Counted from the stretch's first letter, positions 45,218 through 54,365 are shown. The stretch: 64,000 nucleotides of DNA from Nitrospira sp. (GCA_016788885.1 JAEURX010000052.1:124001-188000), one strand, 5' to 3'. Numbers and translations are program-made. Notes: generated by a model not told the origin, from the letters alone.

Positions 45218-45940
45218 CTACAGCGTTTGAACGGCTGAGGCTTGTTGCCTTACGCAGTCGACCAATCGACCATCCTGCATGTGCCAGACGTAATCCGCCG
45301 CCGCCGCCGCACTCTCACTGTGCGTCACCAACAATACGGAATGACCATACCGTTGAGGCAAGGTCCGAAACAAGCTGATGACGTCGGCGCCTTGTTTGGA
45401 ATCCAAATTCCCCGTCGGTTCGTCCGCCAGAATCAATCGCGGCCGATGCACGATGGCCCGCGCGATCGCGACGCGCTGCTGCTCACCGCCTGACAACTCG
45501 CTCGGCCGATGAGAACGACGTCCTTGCATGCCCACGGCCTGCAGAGCCTCATCGATCCGACCTGCGAGGCCACGTCCTTGCTCGCCCCGCAGCAGGATGG
45601 GCAAGGCGACGTTTTCCCCCACGGTCAGGCCGGGAATCAGGTGGAAGGCTTGAAAAACTATCCCGATCAACTCCCGTCGCAGGCGGGTCCACTCCATAGG
45701 GCTGGCACCAGTTACCGGCTGACCGTCAAGCGCGATGCTTCCAGAGGTCGGAGTATCCAACCCTCCGATCAGATTGAGCAACGTGCTCTTCCCGCATCCG
45801 CTCGGTCCTACAAACGCGCAGAACTCCCCGGGCTGCACATCGAGAGTCACATCATGCAACGCACGCACGACAGTCCCTCCAGGGCGGTATTCCTTGGAGA
45901 GGTGATTCACACTGACCAACGTTCGGGGAGAAGCATGCAT
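45218..45940 (-). CDS. ABC transporter ATP-binding protein (LolD/YbbA type)
   Basis: A protein of 240 aa from the ATG at 45940 (MHASPRTLVSVNHLSKEYRPGG). It has Walker A GPSGCGKST, Q-loop FQAFHLIPGLTV, signature LSGGEQQRVAIARA, Walker B LILADEPTGNLDS and the H-loop THSE. The LDS after TGN is typical of the MacB/LolD group that pairs with FtsX-type permeases. The two-FtsX-domain permease at 41092-43746 lies nearby on the same strand and lacks its own ATPase, so the two probably form one transporter. Confidence 0.9.
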   Translation of the reverse strand: MHASPRTLVSVNHLSKEYRPGGTVVRALHDVTLDVQPGEFCAFVGPSGCGKSTLLNLIGGLDTPTSGSIALDGQPVTGASPMEWTRLRRELIGIVFQAFHLIPGLTVGENVALPILLRGEQGRGLAGRIDEALQAVGMQGRRSHRPSELSGGEQQRVAIARAIVHRPRLILADEPTGNLDSKQGADVISLFRTLPQRYGHSVLLVTHSESAAAAADYVWHMQDGRLVDCVRQQASAVQTL

Positions 45941-46158
45941 GGTGGAGCCCCAGAGCCGTGACGGTTGGCGGCAATTCTCGGCCGGTGCATGGGAACCGAA
46001 CCTGACCGGGCCCGTGGAATCGACCCGGTGCAGGCGGAAGGGTCCTATACCACACCCATTCACGGCCTACAACCTTGACAGCCCCTGGGTCATTCCGTGC
46101 ACAATCCCGCCACACGCTTCGCTCCGCTCCTCCGGGCGACTGAAGATACACGCACGCG

Positions 46159-46974
46159 ATGATACTGAACCTACTCAGACAGGCATCACGGCTCCTGCTT
46201 CCGATCACCTGCACCACCTGCGCACAGCCCCTGACGGACGATCCCGTGCCATTTTTCTGCTGGGCATGCTGGGCCCTGATTCGCCCACTTGGTGGATCCG
46301 CTTGCTCTCGATGCCGGCGCCCATTGGCCTCCCCGGCAGCGTTGACCCATAGCCCGACTCACGAATGCCATGACTGCCGCACCCGCAAACCCCACTATGC
46401 TCAGGTCTGGGCACCCTATGCCTACTGTGCGCCCCTTCAGGACGCGATTACCCTCTTCAAGTATCACGGAAAGGTGTCCCTGGCCGATCCCCTTGCCGCG
46501 CTACTCACACGTACCCTCCCGACTCACCTGGATGGCGATGTCCTTATGCCGATCCCCCTCCATCCCAACCGGCTTCGGCAGCGAGAGTTCAATCAATCGC
46601 TTCTTCTGGCCGATCGCGTCGCCGGAGCGCTGGCATGCCGGGTTTCTCCTCACAATCTGGTTCGCATCGTCGATACCGAGCCGCAGACCACGCTCCCGCG
46701 CTCCGCACGGTTACACAATCTTCGTCAAGCATTTGCCCTTCGCACGCCGCAGGAGGTGATCGGGAAGCGGATCCTCCTCATCGACGATGTGTTTACCACC
46801 GGAACCACGTCCAACGAATGCGCCAAAATCCTCCGCGAAGCAGGGGCCGCACGTGTGACAGTTCTTGCCCTCGCCCGTTCCGTGGAGGCCGGCATGGTGC
46901 CGAATGCGTGGCTGCCTCCGTCAGACCCGAGCCTGACCACACCTACTACGAGTGTAACGCATGCCGATCTATGA
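46159..46974 (+). CDS. ComF family phosphoribosyltransferase-like protein
   Basis: A protein of 271 aa. The N-terminal double zinc ribbon (CTTCAQPL, CWACW, CSRCRRPL, CHDCRTRKP) is followed by a PRTase domain: YHGKVSLADPLAALL, MPIPLHPNRLRQREFNQSLLLA, and the PRPP loop ILLIDDVFTTGTTSNECAKIL. ComF proteins take part in DNA uptake in naturally competent bacteria, probably in single-strand handling in the cytoplasm. The 3' end overlaps the FmdB-type gene by 14 bp. Confidence 0.9.
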   Translation: MILNLLRQASRLLLPITCTTCAQPLTDDPVPFFCWACWALIRPLGGSACSRCRRPLASPAALTHSPTHECHDCRTRKPHYAQVWAPYAYCAPLQDAITLFKYHGKVSLADPLAALLTRTLPTHLDGDVLMPIPLHPNRLRQREFNQSLLLADRVAGALACRVSPHNLVRIVDTEPQTTLPRSARLHNLRQAFALRTPQEVIGKRILLIDDVFTTGTTSNECAKILREAGAARVTVLALARSVEAGMVPNAWLPPSDPSLTTPTTSVTHADL

Positions 46975-47299
46975 ATATCGCTGCCGCCAATGCGGGACAC
47001 GTACCACGCGACTAGTGCTCAGCGTAAGCGCGATGTCTCAGCAAACCTGTGCCCACTGCCACAGTGCCGACCTAGAACGGCTACTGTCCAGATTTGCCTC
47101 GCCTAAATCGGAAGAAGCGCGGCTCGAGGCCCTCTCCGACCCGAGTCACCTCAGCGGTCTGGACGAAAACGACCCGGCGAGCATGGAGCGATTCATGAAA
47201 AAGATGGGGCAGGAACTCGGCGAAGACCTGGGTGAAGACCTTGACGCATCGATGGGAGGAGACACCTCATCGCCGACCGACATGGACATGACCGAGTGA
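46961..47299 (+). CDS. FmdB-family zinc-ribbon protein
   Basis: A protein of 112 aa. The N-terminal FmdB/CxxC_CxxC_SSSS ribbon MPIYEYRCRQCG ... CAHCHSADLERLLS covers residues 1-45. The rest is acidic and helical (SMERFMKKMGQELGEDLGEDLDASMGG). These are putative regulatory or metal-binding proteins of unknown function. It overlaps comF by 14 bp, so the two are co-expressed. Confidence 0.85.
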   Translation: MPIYEYRCRQCGTRTTRLVLSVSAMSQQTCAHCHSADLERLLSRFASPKSEEARLEALSDPSHLSGLDENDPASMERFMKKMGQELGEDLGEDLDASMGGDTSSPTDMDMTE

Positions 47300-47447
47300 C
47301 CATAGCGGATGCAGTCACCACTATTCTCTTGACAGGATTGCCTCCGTCTCCTACCATCAGCGGTGGATCACATCCTACGTACCGGGTATCGAGCCATGCA
47401 CAGGCCCTCATACCCTGTCAGAAAGCCAAGGGCGGAGGATCCCGCGA

Positions 47448-47888
47448 GTGTTTGCCGGCGAACATCTTTGCAAGGTCGATGAAAAGGGACGCTTTCTGAT
47501 TCCCTCTCCGCTTCGGGAGCAATTCCAGGCCGAGGGGAACCAGGTCATGTTCCTGAAAAATACCGAGCAGACCCTGTGGATGTACTCGGCCAAGGAATGG
47601 GAGAAAGTGCTGGAGCGAACCAGGGCCACACTAGATGAGGATCAAAGCCGCCTGTTCATGCACCATGTGATGGCACAAGCCGGCGCCTCCGATATCGACA
47701 AGACGGGTCGAGTCCTGATTCCAAGCCGCCTGCGCAAGCTGGTTCCGATGGATGACGATCAGGAAATCTATCTGGTAGGGATGTACCATCGCCTGGAAAT
47801 CTGGGGACCGTCTGAATGGCGGCGGTATCTCACCAGAAACGAAGACCGGGTCGAGCAGGACATGGCCAAAATCCAAAACCTTCTCTAG
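47448..47888 (+). CDS. mraZ: Transcriptional regulator MraZ
   Basis: A protein of 146 aa starting at GTG (47448), with GGAGG about 9 bases upstream. It has two SpoVT/AbrB-type swapped-hairpin domains (FAGEHLCKVDEKGRFLIPSPLREQF and DIDKTGRVLIPSRLRKLV). MraZ normally heads the division and cell-wall cluster and represses it. Here rsmH and ftsL do not follow; a RusA-family gene does. I do not see clear TGGGN repeats upstream. It is either a relocated mraZ or a paralogue. Confidence 0.9.
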   Translation: MFAGEHLCKVDEKGRFLIPSPLREQFQAEGNQVMFLKNTEQTLWMYSAKEWEKVLERTRATLDEDQSRLFMHHVMAQAGASDIDKTGRVLIPSRLRKLVPMDDDQEIYLVGMYHRLEIWGPSEWRRYLTRNEDRVEQDMAKIQNLL

Positions 47889-48051
47889 TGTGATAGGCAG
47901 GCCCTTGCGCCGCGCGTCCCGCCCCCGACAATCCCCGATTCCTCTTCGATCCACCTCGTTTCGACCGCTGCCTGCGAAGGAGTCGCCTCCGGCCGCGGAC
48001 CTTGTTCTCCGGAACGGATCGACGCGAGGCCGCAGTGCCGTCACGCTCACG

Positions 48052-48552
48052 ATGCCGGATCAGGCCGGCGGCACGGTCACTCATGATTCCATTGCCCTCA
48101 CGCTCCCCATTCCGCCCAGCGTGAATCACCAATATGCCACCGTGAACGGGCGCCGACTGCTCTCTGCAAAAGGCCGCGCATTCAAGGCATTCGTCGGACA
48201 ACAAATTCTGGTTGCACTTGCCCAATCGCCCCATCGTGGTACGCTAAGCCAGACGCTGCAGCAGGCGAGCCTCTCCCTTTCGATCCAGTTCTTTTTTGCC
48301 TCGTCGTTGCGACGTGACACCGATGGCGGACTCAAGATCGCACAGGACGCCCTCTGTGAGGGGCTGGGGTTGAACGACAACCGGGTGGTGGAAACGCATT
48401 TATATAAGTCCCAGGATCGCGACAATCCCCGTATGGAAATTCTGCTGGCGGTGGCGCCCTGCACGCTGAGGACATCCCTGCATCCCATCCCCACCAAGGC
48501 AGCACCGGCGATGCTCCCGGACCCTGGATGCGTCCCTGGACGAAACCTCTAG
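48052..48552 (+). CDS. RusA-family crossover junction endodeoxyribonuclease
   Basis: A protein of 166 aa from the ATG at 48052; the true start is uncertain, because the frame is open back to a GTG at 47890. ALTLPIPPSVNHQYATVNGRRLLSAKGRAFK is the usual RusA opening. The catalytic Asp cluster is in RRDTDGGLKIAQDALCEGLGLNDNRVVE, and KSQDRDNPRMEI closes the domain. RusA resolves Holliday junctions and is mostly phage-borne. No other phage genes are nearby, so this may be a domesticated copy. The C-terminal ~25 residues are extra. Confidence 0.8.
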   Translation: MPDQAGGTVTHDSIALTLPIPPSVNHQYATVNGRRLLSAKGRAFKAFVGQQILVALAQSPHRGTLSQTLQQASLSLSIQFFFASSLRRDTDGGLKIAQDALCEGLGLNDNRVVETHLYKSQDRDNPRMEILLAVAPCTLRTSLHPIPTKAAPAMLPDPGCVPGRNL

Positions 48553-48607
48553 GCCGGGCAGAGACGACTCACGCAAGGAACGACAGGCCTCGTAACGATC
48601 AGACGGT

Positions 48608-49846
48608 ATGGCACACCGCCCCATCACAATCGACGCACTTCGCATCGGTATGCACGTCGCCAAGCTGGATGTGGCCTGGTTTCGCTCGCCCTTCATGCGC
48701 CACTCGTTCCTGATTCGAACCGACGAGCAAATCGAGAAGCTCCGGCGTGCCGGCATCAAACACCTCAGCATTGATCCGACCCGCGGGCTCGACCTGCAAG
48801 ACACCCCGGCTCCCCACCAGGATCAGCCCGGAACCGTCGCACCGCCCATCCTCGTACCACAGGCAACCGTCCCGGCAGTCCGCTCCCTGGCCACGATGAC
48901 GCAGGAACTTCTGGCGGCCCGATCGGCGCGTGCCAAACTCGAAGCGTCGGTTCAATCCACCTTCTCCCGCATCGCCAAGACCGGCATCGTCGATCCGGAA
49001 GAAGCGAGCCATGCCGTCCATGCCATCAGCGCCGTGGCGCAGGCCCTCAACTCACACGCGCTGTTCATGGTGTTCAACCAGGGGCGCGACGCGAATGCGC
49101 CGCTCAGTCAGCATGCGCTCGCCACCTGCAGCTTCTCCATGATTCTCGCTCACGCGGCGGACTATAACCTGATGGCCATCCAAGAACTGGCCACCGGTGC
49201 GCTGTTACACGACATTGGGCTGTTACAGGTTCCGCCGGCGACTCTTCAACGCGTCTTCGACACCTCCGCGCCTCTCACCGAGCAGCAGCGCCGGACCTAC
49301 GAAGCCCACGCACGCGGCGGCGCCATTTTGCTGGAGCGTCAGGGCGGGTTCACTCAGCCGGTGGAACAGATCGTCGCGGAACATCATGCCTACTTAAACG
49401 GCAGCGGATTTCCCGCCGAAACCGGAGGGGCCTTCACCTCGGACATGACCCGGATCGTCATGGTCACCGATCGCTATGACGAATTGATGACGGGATTCGG
49501 CGGCGCCTCTCCCCTGACACCCCACCAATCCCTCCAGCGACTGTATCAGGAAGGGCAGGAAGGCAAATACGAAGCGCGGTTGATCTCACTGTTCGTCAAA
49601 GTCATGGGCATCTATCCGGTCTATAGTTATGTCGCCCTGACCACCGGAGAGCGAGCCATTGTCTCCGTCATCAATACCAACAAATTGCACCAACCCATTG
49701 TCACCATCACACATGACCCCTCGGGACAACCCTATATCGTCCCGCTCGTGATCGACATCGCCAATCAAGACCCAGAGGCGCCCCCACGCGGAATCCGCTC
49801 GGTCTTGGGGACCATCCCCGAAGAGTTTGAGCGGGCCTATCACTGA
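48608..49846 (+). CDS. HD-GYP domain protein with N-terminal DUF3391
   Basis: A protein of 412 aa. DUF3391 (residues 1-70; LRIGMHVAKLDVAWFRSPFMRHSFLI) is followed by an HD-GYP domain at about 150-330. The metal ligands look intact: HDIG (LLHDIGLLQVP), H of AHARGGAIL, and EHH in VAEHHAYL, then a TDRYDEL Asp. Two usual features differ: HDIGL replaces HDIGK, and the GYP loop reads LNGSGFP in place of (R)xDGxGYP. It may still cleave c-di-GMP or may only bind it. The C-terminal ~80 residues are beta-rich. Confidence 0.85.
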   Translation: MAHRPITIDALRIGMHVAKLDVAWFRSPFMRHSFLIRTDEQIEKLRRAGIKHLSIDPTRGLDLQDTPAPHQDQPGTVAPPILVPQATVPAVRSLATMTQELLAARSARAKLEASVQSTFSRIAKTGIVDPEEASHAVHAISAVAQALNSHALFMVFNQGRDANAPLSQHALATCSFSMILAHAADYNLMAIQELATGALLHDIGLLQVPPATLQRVFDTSAPLTEQQRRTYEAHARGGAILLERQGGFTQPVEQIVAEHHAYLNGSGFPAETGGAFTSDMTRIVMVTDRYDELMTGFGGASPLTPHQSLQRLYQEGQEGKYEARLISLFVKVMGIYPVYSYVALTTGERAIVSVINTNKLHQPIVTITHDPSGQPYIVPLVIDIANQDPEAPPRGIRSVLGTIPEEFERAYH

Positions 49847-49904
49847 CACGGCCATCGCGGCTACGCCACTTCTCTCCGGACATCGCACAGCCATTTCACG
49901 CCCG

Positions 49905-51140
49905 CTATTCGTAGCGAAGCGCCTCGATCGGATTCAGGCGCGCGGCCTTATTCGCGGGATACAACCCGAAAAAGAGACCGACGGCGAGCGAAAACACACA
50001 GGCCGTCGCGATCGACTCGATTGAAATAATGGTCGGCCAGCCGGCGATCACCGTCGTCAGCCCGGCGCCTGCCACCCCTGCGATCACACCAATCACGCCA
50101 CCAAGCAGGCTTAGCGTCATCGCTTCAATGAGAAACTGGGTCAGGATATGCACGCGCTTCGCGCCGACCGCCATGCGCACCCCGATTTCCTTGGTCCGCT
50201 CGGTCACTGAGACCAACAAAATGTTCATGATCCCAATGCCACCAACCAGCAGCGAGACCGACGCAATAGCGAACAGCATGGCCGTGAGGGTTTGGCTCGT
50301 GCCTTCTTGCACCTTGCCGATGTCCACCTGGGTTCGGATGGTAAAATCGTCTGCTTGATCCGGCTGCAGGCGATGTCGCGCGCGAAGGATCTCACGAATG
50401 TGCTCGACGGCTTCAGGCAAATCGGTACTCTGTTCGGTGGACGCGAAGAGAGCACCCACGGAACCAAGAAACTGGCTCCCGAATACCTTCCGCTCCGCCG
50501 TCGTAAACGGCACGAAAATCACGTCGTCCTGATCGCTTCCCTGTGCCGACTGACCTTTCGGATCCAATACGCCGATGACTTGGAAGGGCACGTTCTTGAT
50601 ACGAATCGTCGCGCCGACCGCTTCTTCACCAGGATCGAACAGGTTTTCCAGCGTGGTTTGACCAATCAACGCCACCCGAGCCGCGCTTTCCATATCCGCC
50701 TGGGTAAACGGCCCGCCGCTTGAGAACGACCAATCGCGAATCGCGAGATAACTCGGGGACACGCCGTTCACCGGCCCGTTCCAGTTGCGGTTACCATTCA
50801 CGATCTGCATCACGTCACGCTTGGCCCAGGCCGTCTCCGAGAGCAACGGGCTCCGCTTCTTCATTTCGGCCGCGTCGTTGACCGTCAATGTCACCGCACC
50901 GCCTTGCCCTCCCCGCACCCCGCTGACCGTGGTGGAGCCCGGCATGATCACGATCACATTCGTGCCCATACTCGAAACCTGCGCCTGCACCACAGCACGA
51001 GCGCCCTGCCCTATGCTGACCATGGCAATTACCGCCCCCACGCCGATGACGATACCAAGCATCGTCAGCCCGGCTCGAAGCCGGTTCCGGCTGAGAATCC
51101 GCAACGCGGTCATGACGGTGAGCACGACAAATGCCGACAT
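49905..51140 (-). CDS. MacB-type ABC permease
   Basis: A protein of 411 aa. The N-terminal membrane segment (LTMLGIVIGVGAVIAMVSIG) is followed by a MacB periplasmic core domain (about 50-265), then the FtsX domain with three C-terminal membrane helices (LLVGGIGIMNILLVSVTERTKEIGVRMAVGAK, LSLLGGVIGVIAGVAGAG, and SLAVGLFFGLYPANKAARLNPIEALRYE). Here the ATPase is a separate protein 7 bp upstream, unlike E. coli MacB. With the adaptor at 51949 it should form a tripartite efflux system for peptides, siderophores or lipids; a TolC gene is not in view. Confidence 0.9.
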   Translation of the reverse strand: MSAFVVLTVMTALRILSRNRLRAGLTMLGIVIGVGAVIAMVSIGQGARAVVQAQVSSMGTNVIVIMPGSTTVSGVRGGQGGAVTLTVNDAAEMKKRSPLLSETAWAKRDVMQIVNGNRNWNGPVNGVSPSYLAIRDWSFSSGGPFTQADMESAARVALIGQTTLENLFDPGEEAVGATIRIKNVPFQVIGVLDPKGQSAQGSDQDDVIFVPFTTAERKVFGSQFLGSVGALFASTEQSTDLPEAVEHIREILRARHRLQPDQADDFTIRTQVDIGKVQEGTSQTLTAMLFAIASVSLLVGGIGIMNILLVSVTERTKEIGVRMAVGAKRVHILTQFLIEAMTLSLLGGVIGVIAGVAGAGLTTVIAGWPTIISIESIATACVFSLAVGLFFGLYPANKAARLNPIEALRYE

Positions 51141-51147
51141 CGAAGAT

Positions 51148-51858
51148 CTAGGTTACACCGGAGAGGTGCGGTGCACGACGAACATCCTGCACGATCTGCC
51201 CATCCTTCATCGTAAGCTCGCGAGAGGCGTAGGCGGCGATTTCTGGCTCATGGGTCACGAGGATGATCGTGATGCCGTCTTCCCGGTTGAGGGTGTCCAG
51301 AATGCCCATGATTTCGCGACTGGACGTGGTGTCCAGATTGCCCGTCGGTTCATCCGCAAACAGGATCGACGGCGCTCCCACCAACGCCCGCGCAATCGCC
51401 ACGCGCTGCTGCTGACCGCCGGAGAGTTGAGACGGATAATGCTGCTCCCGTCCCGCTAACCCGACACGTTGCAACGCGGCGGCGGCCCGCTGGCGCTGCT
51501 CCTTGATCGAAACACCACGGTAGAACAACGGAAGTTGCGCATTTTCCAGCGCACTGGTTCTGGGGATCAGATTGAAATTCTGAAAGACGAATCCGATCTG
51601 CCGGTTACGCAATTCGGCCAATAGATCGGGCTTGGCGCTGGCAATGTCCAACCCGTCCAGCTGATAACGCCCTCGGGTCGGCTGGTCCAGACAGCCAAGC
51701 AGATTCATGAGGGTGGATTTGCCTGACCCCGAAGTGCCCATCACCGCAACAAACTCACCGCGTTCGACGGCAAGATTGATCCCCCGCAGTGCCTGTACCT
51801 CAACGTCGCCGACGCGATACACTTTCCAGACGTCTTCGCAGACGATTAGGGGAGCCAT
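51148..51858 (-). CDS. MacB-type ABC ATPase
   Basis: A protein of 236 aa. I chose the ATG at 51858 with AAGGA five bases upstream over a GTG 15 bp earlier. It has Walker A GTSGSGKST, Q-loop FQNFNLIPRTSA, signature LSGGQQQRVAIARA, Walker B ILFADEPTGNLDT and THEPEIA. The TGNLDT ending is typical of the MacB/LolD group. It lies between the adaptor (90 bp) and the permease (7 bp) and forms one unit with them. Confidence 0.93.
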   Translation of the reverse strand: MAPLIVCEDVWKVYRVGDVEVQALRGINLAVERGEFVAVMGTSGSGKSTLMNLLGCLDQPTRGRYQLDGLDIASAKPDLLAELRNRQIGFVFQNFNLIPRTSALENAQLPLFYRGVSIKEQRQRAAAALQRVGLAGREQHYPSQLSGGQQQRVAIARALVGAPSILFADEPTGNLDTTSSREIMGILDTLNREDGITIILVTHEPEIAAYASRELTMKDGQIVQDVRRAPHLSGVT

Positions 51859-51948
51859 TCGGTCCTTATTCACTGCACCAGGTGCGCAGATAACTCTACG
51901 CGTGCGGCACCATGAACGCGATTGTCCCCAGCCTCAGTCCTGACGCAG

Positions 51949-53208
51949 CTACAGGCCCCGATCACGCCGCCCACTGCGCTGCTGTCCGCTACCGAACCCG
52001 GGAGGGAGTTCCGCGCCCTTGCGTTCGCCGCGGGGTGCGTCGATTCCCACAACGACGTGATCCCCTTCGCGAAGCCCTTCGGCGGTGACTTCCACGTATG
52101 ACCGATCGGAGATGCCCATCTCGACCGGTACCCGCTCCAAATCATTCCCGGCCTCCACCTTCCAGACTCCCCATCGCCGAGAAGCCGACTCTGCCGAACC
52201 ACTGGTCGGTGAAGGCCTATCCCCCACAGCCGCCCCCTGCTCTTCGCGGGCCGCCTTAGGAGGCGTGAAGCGTAGCGCCGAGCTCGGCACTTTCAGAACC
52301 TGCTCTCGCTTCTCGATGACAATGGACACGTTCGCCGTCATCCCGGGCTTCAGACGAAAGTCCGGGTTGTCGAATTCCACCACCACGTCGTAGGTCACGA
52401 CGTTCTGCACGTTGATCGGCGCATTACGCACCTGCCGCACACGCCCGTGAAACGGTTCCCCTGGATAGGCATCCACCGTGAAGGTCGCCGCCTTTCCCTC
52501 GGCAATTCCACCGATGTCAGCCTCGCTGACATTCGTGTCCACCTGCATTTTCGTCACGTTTTCGGCAATCAAAAACAGGGTGGGAATGGAAAAGCTGGCC
52601 GAAATCCGCTGACCGACCTCCACTTGCCTGGAGATCACCACCCCATCAACCGGGGAGCGGATCACCGTGTACTTAAGGTCCAACTCGGCCGCCTGCAGCA
52701 TTGCTTCGGCCTGCTTGACGGCGGCTTCCGTGACCTTCAACTGCGCCAGCGCGCCCTCTGATGCGGTCAGCGCGACATCCACCTCGTTTTGGGAGATGAA
52801 CTGTTGGCCGATGAGTGACTTGGCTCGATCCAGCTCACGCCGCCGCTGGGCAAGATCGATCCGTGCCTTCTCCCAGGCGGCCTTGGCATTGGCGAGACTG
52901 GCCGCCGCTTGGTCACGCCTGGCCTGGTAGGGAAACGGGTCGATACGCGCGACGACCTGGTTGGCCTTGACCCGTGAATTGAAATCCGCGTGGAGACTTT
53001 CGATCATCCCCGACACCTGACTCCCGACTTGGATCGTCGTGATGGGGTTGATCGTCCCCGTCGCGGTGACGAGCGAGATGACCGTCCCGCGCTCGACGGC
53101 GACCGTGCGGTAACGGACCGGCACCTTGCGCTCACCGTTAAAAAATACGTAGCCGGCGATCGCGAGGCCGAGAACGAGCACAGCGACGATCACGATGACA
53201 CGGCGCAT
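51949..53208 (-). CDS. MacA-type periplasmic adaptor (membrane fusion protein)
   Basis: A protein of 419 aa from the ATG at 53208 (AGGAG about 8 bases before it; the in-frame TTG just before was rejected). It has an N-terminal anchor (VIVIVAVLVLGLAIAGYVFF). The barrel-sandwich-hybrid halves (GTINPITTIQVGSQVSGMIE ... YTVIRSPVDGVVISRQVEVGQ) flank a long alpha-hairpin (about 95-185). A beta-barrel follows (VSEADIGGIAEGKAATFTVDAYPGEPFHGRV). A Ser/Glu/Pro-rich insertion lies at about 330-355. It joins the MacB pair to an outer-membrane channel. Confidence 0.92.
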   Translation of the reverse strand: MRRVIVIVAVLVLGLAIAGYVFFNGERKVPVRYRTVAVERGTVISLVTATGTINPITTIQVGSQVSGMIESLHADFNSRVKANQVVARIDPFPYQARRDQAAASLANAKAAWEKARIDLAQRRRELDRAKSLIGQQFISQNEVDVALTASEGALAQLKVTEAAVKQAEAMLQAAELDLKYTVIRSPVDGVVISRQVEVGQRISASFSIPTLFLIAENVTKMQVDTNVSEADIGGIAEGKAATFTVDAYPGEPFHGRVRQVRNAPINVQNVVTYDVVVEFDNPDFRLKPGMTANVSIVIEKREQVLKVPSSALRFTPPKAAREEQGAAVGDRPSPTSGSAESASRRWGVWKVEAGNDLERVPVEMGISDRSYVEVTAEGLREGDHVVVGIDAPRGERKGAELPPGFGSGQQRSGRRDRGL

Positions 53209-53315
53209 CAAGAGACTCTCCTTCAGCCGGACGGTGCAGGCATTCTAACAGAAAACAATTTGGCCGGGGAACGCGTGGGCCATGCAATGCGCCGCGCGAG
53301 ATGGGGGAAAAAGAG

Positions 53316-53347
53316 AAGGGCCGCTTGCCGATCGGCAAGCGGCCCTT
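53316..53347 (-). terminator. Rho-independent terminator after the lipoprotein gene
   Basis: A perfect 14-bp stem: AAGGGCCGCTTGCC (53316-53329), loop GATC, GGCAAGCGGCCCTT (53334-53347). Read on the minus strand it is followed at once by CTCTTTTTCCCCC. It lies 45 bp past the lipoprotein stop codon and should separate that gene from the MacAB operon. Confidence 0.85.
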
Positions 53348-53391
53348 CAGAGGTCACTGTCCCGCCGACGACGTGCGGGCAGCTGATACAA

Positions 53392-54114
53392 CTACGGACT
53401 GACGGTGATGCGATCTTTGATGTCGTCGAACACGTCTTTGGGCACCACGTTCTTCGCGACGAGTTCGCCCTTCACCTTATAGGGACGATTGCTCACAATG
53501 CGCTCAGCCATATCCTGCGAGATCCCTAGAGTCAGCACGAGATCTGCGGATGGAGCCTTATTGATATTCAGCAACGAGGCTGCCGGGGCGGGTGCATCAA
53601 ACGGAGACGGCACGGACGCGGACTTCGTCGGAGAAGACCCAGCACCGGAGAACGGCACCGGCGCCCCGGACGATTCCGTCGTCGACGACAAGGAACGCGA
53701 CCGCTCCTTCATTTCCTTCTGATATCGAGCGACTAATGACTTCAGTTGCTCATTGTGTCGACGAGCTTCCTCGTACTCCTGCTTGACGTTGCGATTCTGC
53801 GCCGTCAGCTGCTTCACCTTATCTTCCAGTTCTTTGGTGCGAACCTCGATGGTGTCGCGTTCCTTATCACGCCCATGCTGAATCCGCTGGAGTTCATCAC
53901 GGGCGATCTGGCTTTCGGAACCGAACTTGGCGTTCAAATCCTTCAGTGTCTTGACCTGCTGCTCCAGGGCATTCTTTTGCGCCCTCGCGCGCTCCAGCTC
54001 CCCCCTGGTGGCATCGGCATCGGCAAGCGCCTCATGATATTTTTTCTCACTAATGCACCCGCTGACGGCCATCGCGCTCACGAGCGCCAGCCCAGCCATC
54101 CACACATGCCTCAT
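53392..54114 (-). CDS. Lipoprotein with coiled coil and C-terminal helix-hairpin-helix domain
   Basis: A protein of 240 aa. The signal peptide ends in a lipobox (AMAVSGC near residue 19). Residues 25-135 form a heptad-rich coiled coil (ADATRGELERARAQKNALEQQVKTL ...). A Ser/Pro linker leads to a C-terminal HhH domain of the ComEA type (LLNINKAPSADLVLTLGISQDMAERIVSNRP, then KVKGELVAKNVVPKDVFDDIKDRI). An outer-membrane or periplasmic anchor with a DNA- or protein-binding tip is likely. comF is also in this window, so a link to DNA uptake is possible but unproven. A strong terminator follows. Confidence 0.8.
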   Translation of the reverse strand: MRHVWMAGLALVSAMAVSGCISEKKYHEALADADATRGELERARAQKNALEQQVKTLKDLNAKFGSESQIARDELQRIQHGRDKERDTIEVRTKELEDKVKQLTAQNRNVKQEYEEARRHNEQLKSLVARYQKEMKERSRSLSSTTESSGAPVPFSGAGSSPTKSASVPSPFDAPAPAASLLNINKAPSADLVLTLGISQDMAERIVSNRPYKVKGELVAKNVVPKDVFDDIKDRITVSP

Positions 54115-54365
54115 GCGCCCCTCCCTGTTCGATCTGGACCGATCAGACCTCTTCTCTCTTGTTGTGTGTATGCCATCACCTCAACTTTGTCAACAAGTTT
54201 GCCGATTGCAGGCCGCTGCGAAACACCGGAGACGATTTCTCGGCAGCCGCCCTAAAATCCAACGACGCTTGACTGACGGAAAGCAGTCTGGGAATATGCA
54301 GCGACTGTTCGACGAAGCTCGCAACCAACCACCGACTTCCCACGCACCACCTCGCACCCACTATT

